From Winogradskyella sp. PC-19 (GTDB lineage Bacteria; Bacteroidota; Bacteroidia; Flavobacteriales; Flavobacteriaceae), in assembly GCF_002163855.1 (NCBI RefSeq), contig NZ_CP019332.1:1281145-1345144 (forward strand): a DNA stretch of 64,000 bases, written 5' to 3'. The number at the start of each line of letters is the position of its first letter. Position 1 is the first letter of the stretch. The position numbers and the translations under genes are program-made. Below are positions 63,972 to 64,000 of this stretch, piece after piece. The notes beneath the pieces are model-generated. The model worked only from the letters and a program-made list of their open reading frames with translations. It ran no database searches and was not told the origin of the DNA.

Positions 63972-64000
63972 AAAAAAATCCTCATTATCAAAAGATAATG
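63972..64000 (-). terminator. Terminator of an upstream minus-strand gene (at the window edge)
   Basis: CATTATC-AAAA-GATAATG is a perfect 7-bp stem reaching the last base of the window; on the minus strand it is followed by a run of seven T. The stem may extend beyond the edge. It supports a helicase start downstream of it. Confidence 0.65.

Noticed and set aside
1-64000. CRISPR arrays, insertion sequences, integrases, phage genes
   Set aside because: No regularly spaced repeat and no transposase, integrase or phage protein was seen on either strand.

Overview
The window is AT-rich, tightly packed chromosomal DNA from a marine-type member of the Flavobacteriaceae (Bacteroidota). The evidence is the gldJ/porU/porV gliding and type IX secretion block, a secreted protein with a type IX C-terminal sorting domain, promoters of the Bacteroidota form (TTG, about 19 bases, TAnnTTTG), few Shine-Dalgarno sites, and an hpt-adk fusion. 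Genus cannot be settled by eye. No phage, insertion sequence, CRISPR array or rRNA was seen, and no gene-free stretch exceeds 300 bases.

Layout. 1-9.7 kb: a TetR regulator cut by the left edge, a periplasmic TPR protein, a giant alpha-2-macroglobulin-like protein, DoxX, a DinB-like protein and a DUF4136 lipoprotein. 9.7-15.7 kb: obg, an hpt-adk fusion, purK-purE and an M3 oligopeptidase. 15.7-17.0 kb: a frameshifted DUF2235 lipoprotein gene. 17.0-20.8 kb: a GbsR/MarR-type regulator followed by an apparent operon of four small membrane proteins, a TIGR01777 epimerase, a sigma factor and a small zinc-site protein. The same palindromic operator lies before the regulator and before the operon. 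20.8-30.6 kb: a UbiA-like protein, gcvP, a ketosynthase III/methyltransferase/glycosyltransferase trio, a PafA-like phosphatase and an MlaE/MlaF pair. 30.6-39.7 kb: a DUF389 protein, mannose-1-phosphate guanylyltransferase, a SprT-like protein, a vanadium-haloperoxidase/FG-GAP fusion, an SDR and an M28 peptidase. 39.7-43.1 kb: a gene remnant with its own terminator, then pdhC, pdhA and cdd. 43.2-50.3 kb: porV and porU divergent from gldJ. 50.4-64 kb: murF, two tRNA-Val genes, folC, two TonB-like proteins, exbD, exbB, nhaD, a Glu/Leu/Phe/Val dehydrogenase, anmK, an acyl-CoA dehydrogenase and a helicase.

How the parts fit. Much of the window serves the cell envelope. PorU and PorV process and attach type IX cargo such as the haloperoxidase fusion; ExbB/ExbD/TonB energise outer-membrane receptors; MlaE/F moves lipids; MurF and AnmK make and recycle cell wall; ManC feeds surface glycans. 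The best candidate for an undescribed system is the 17.06-20.85 kb unit, where one regulator appears to control itself and an envelope operon ending in a sigma factor and a soluble zinc anti-sigma-like protein. Other points of interest are repeat-derived sequences inside the macroglobulin coding region, the SusC-like insert in that protein, a DUF2235 frameshift at a 14-base string that makes sense in both frames, and a 3'-gene remnant behind pdhC.
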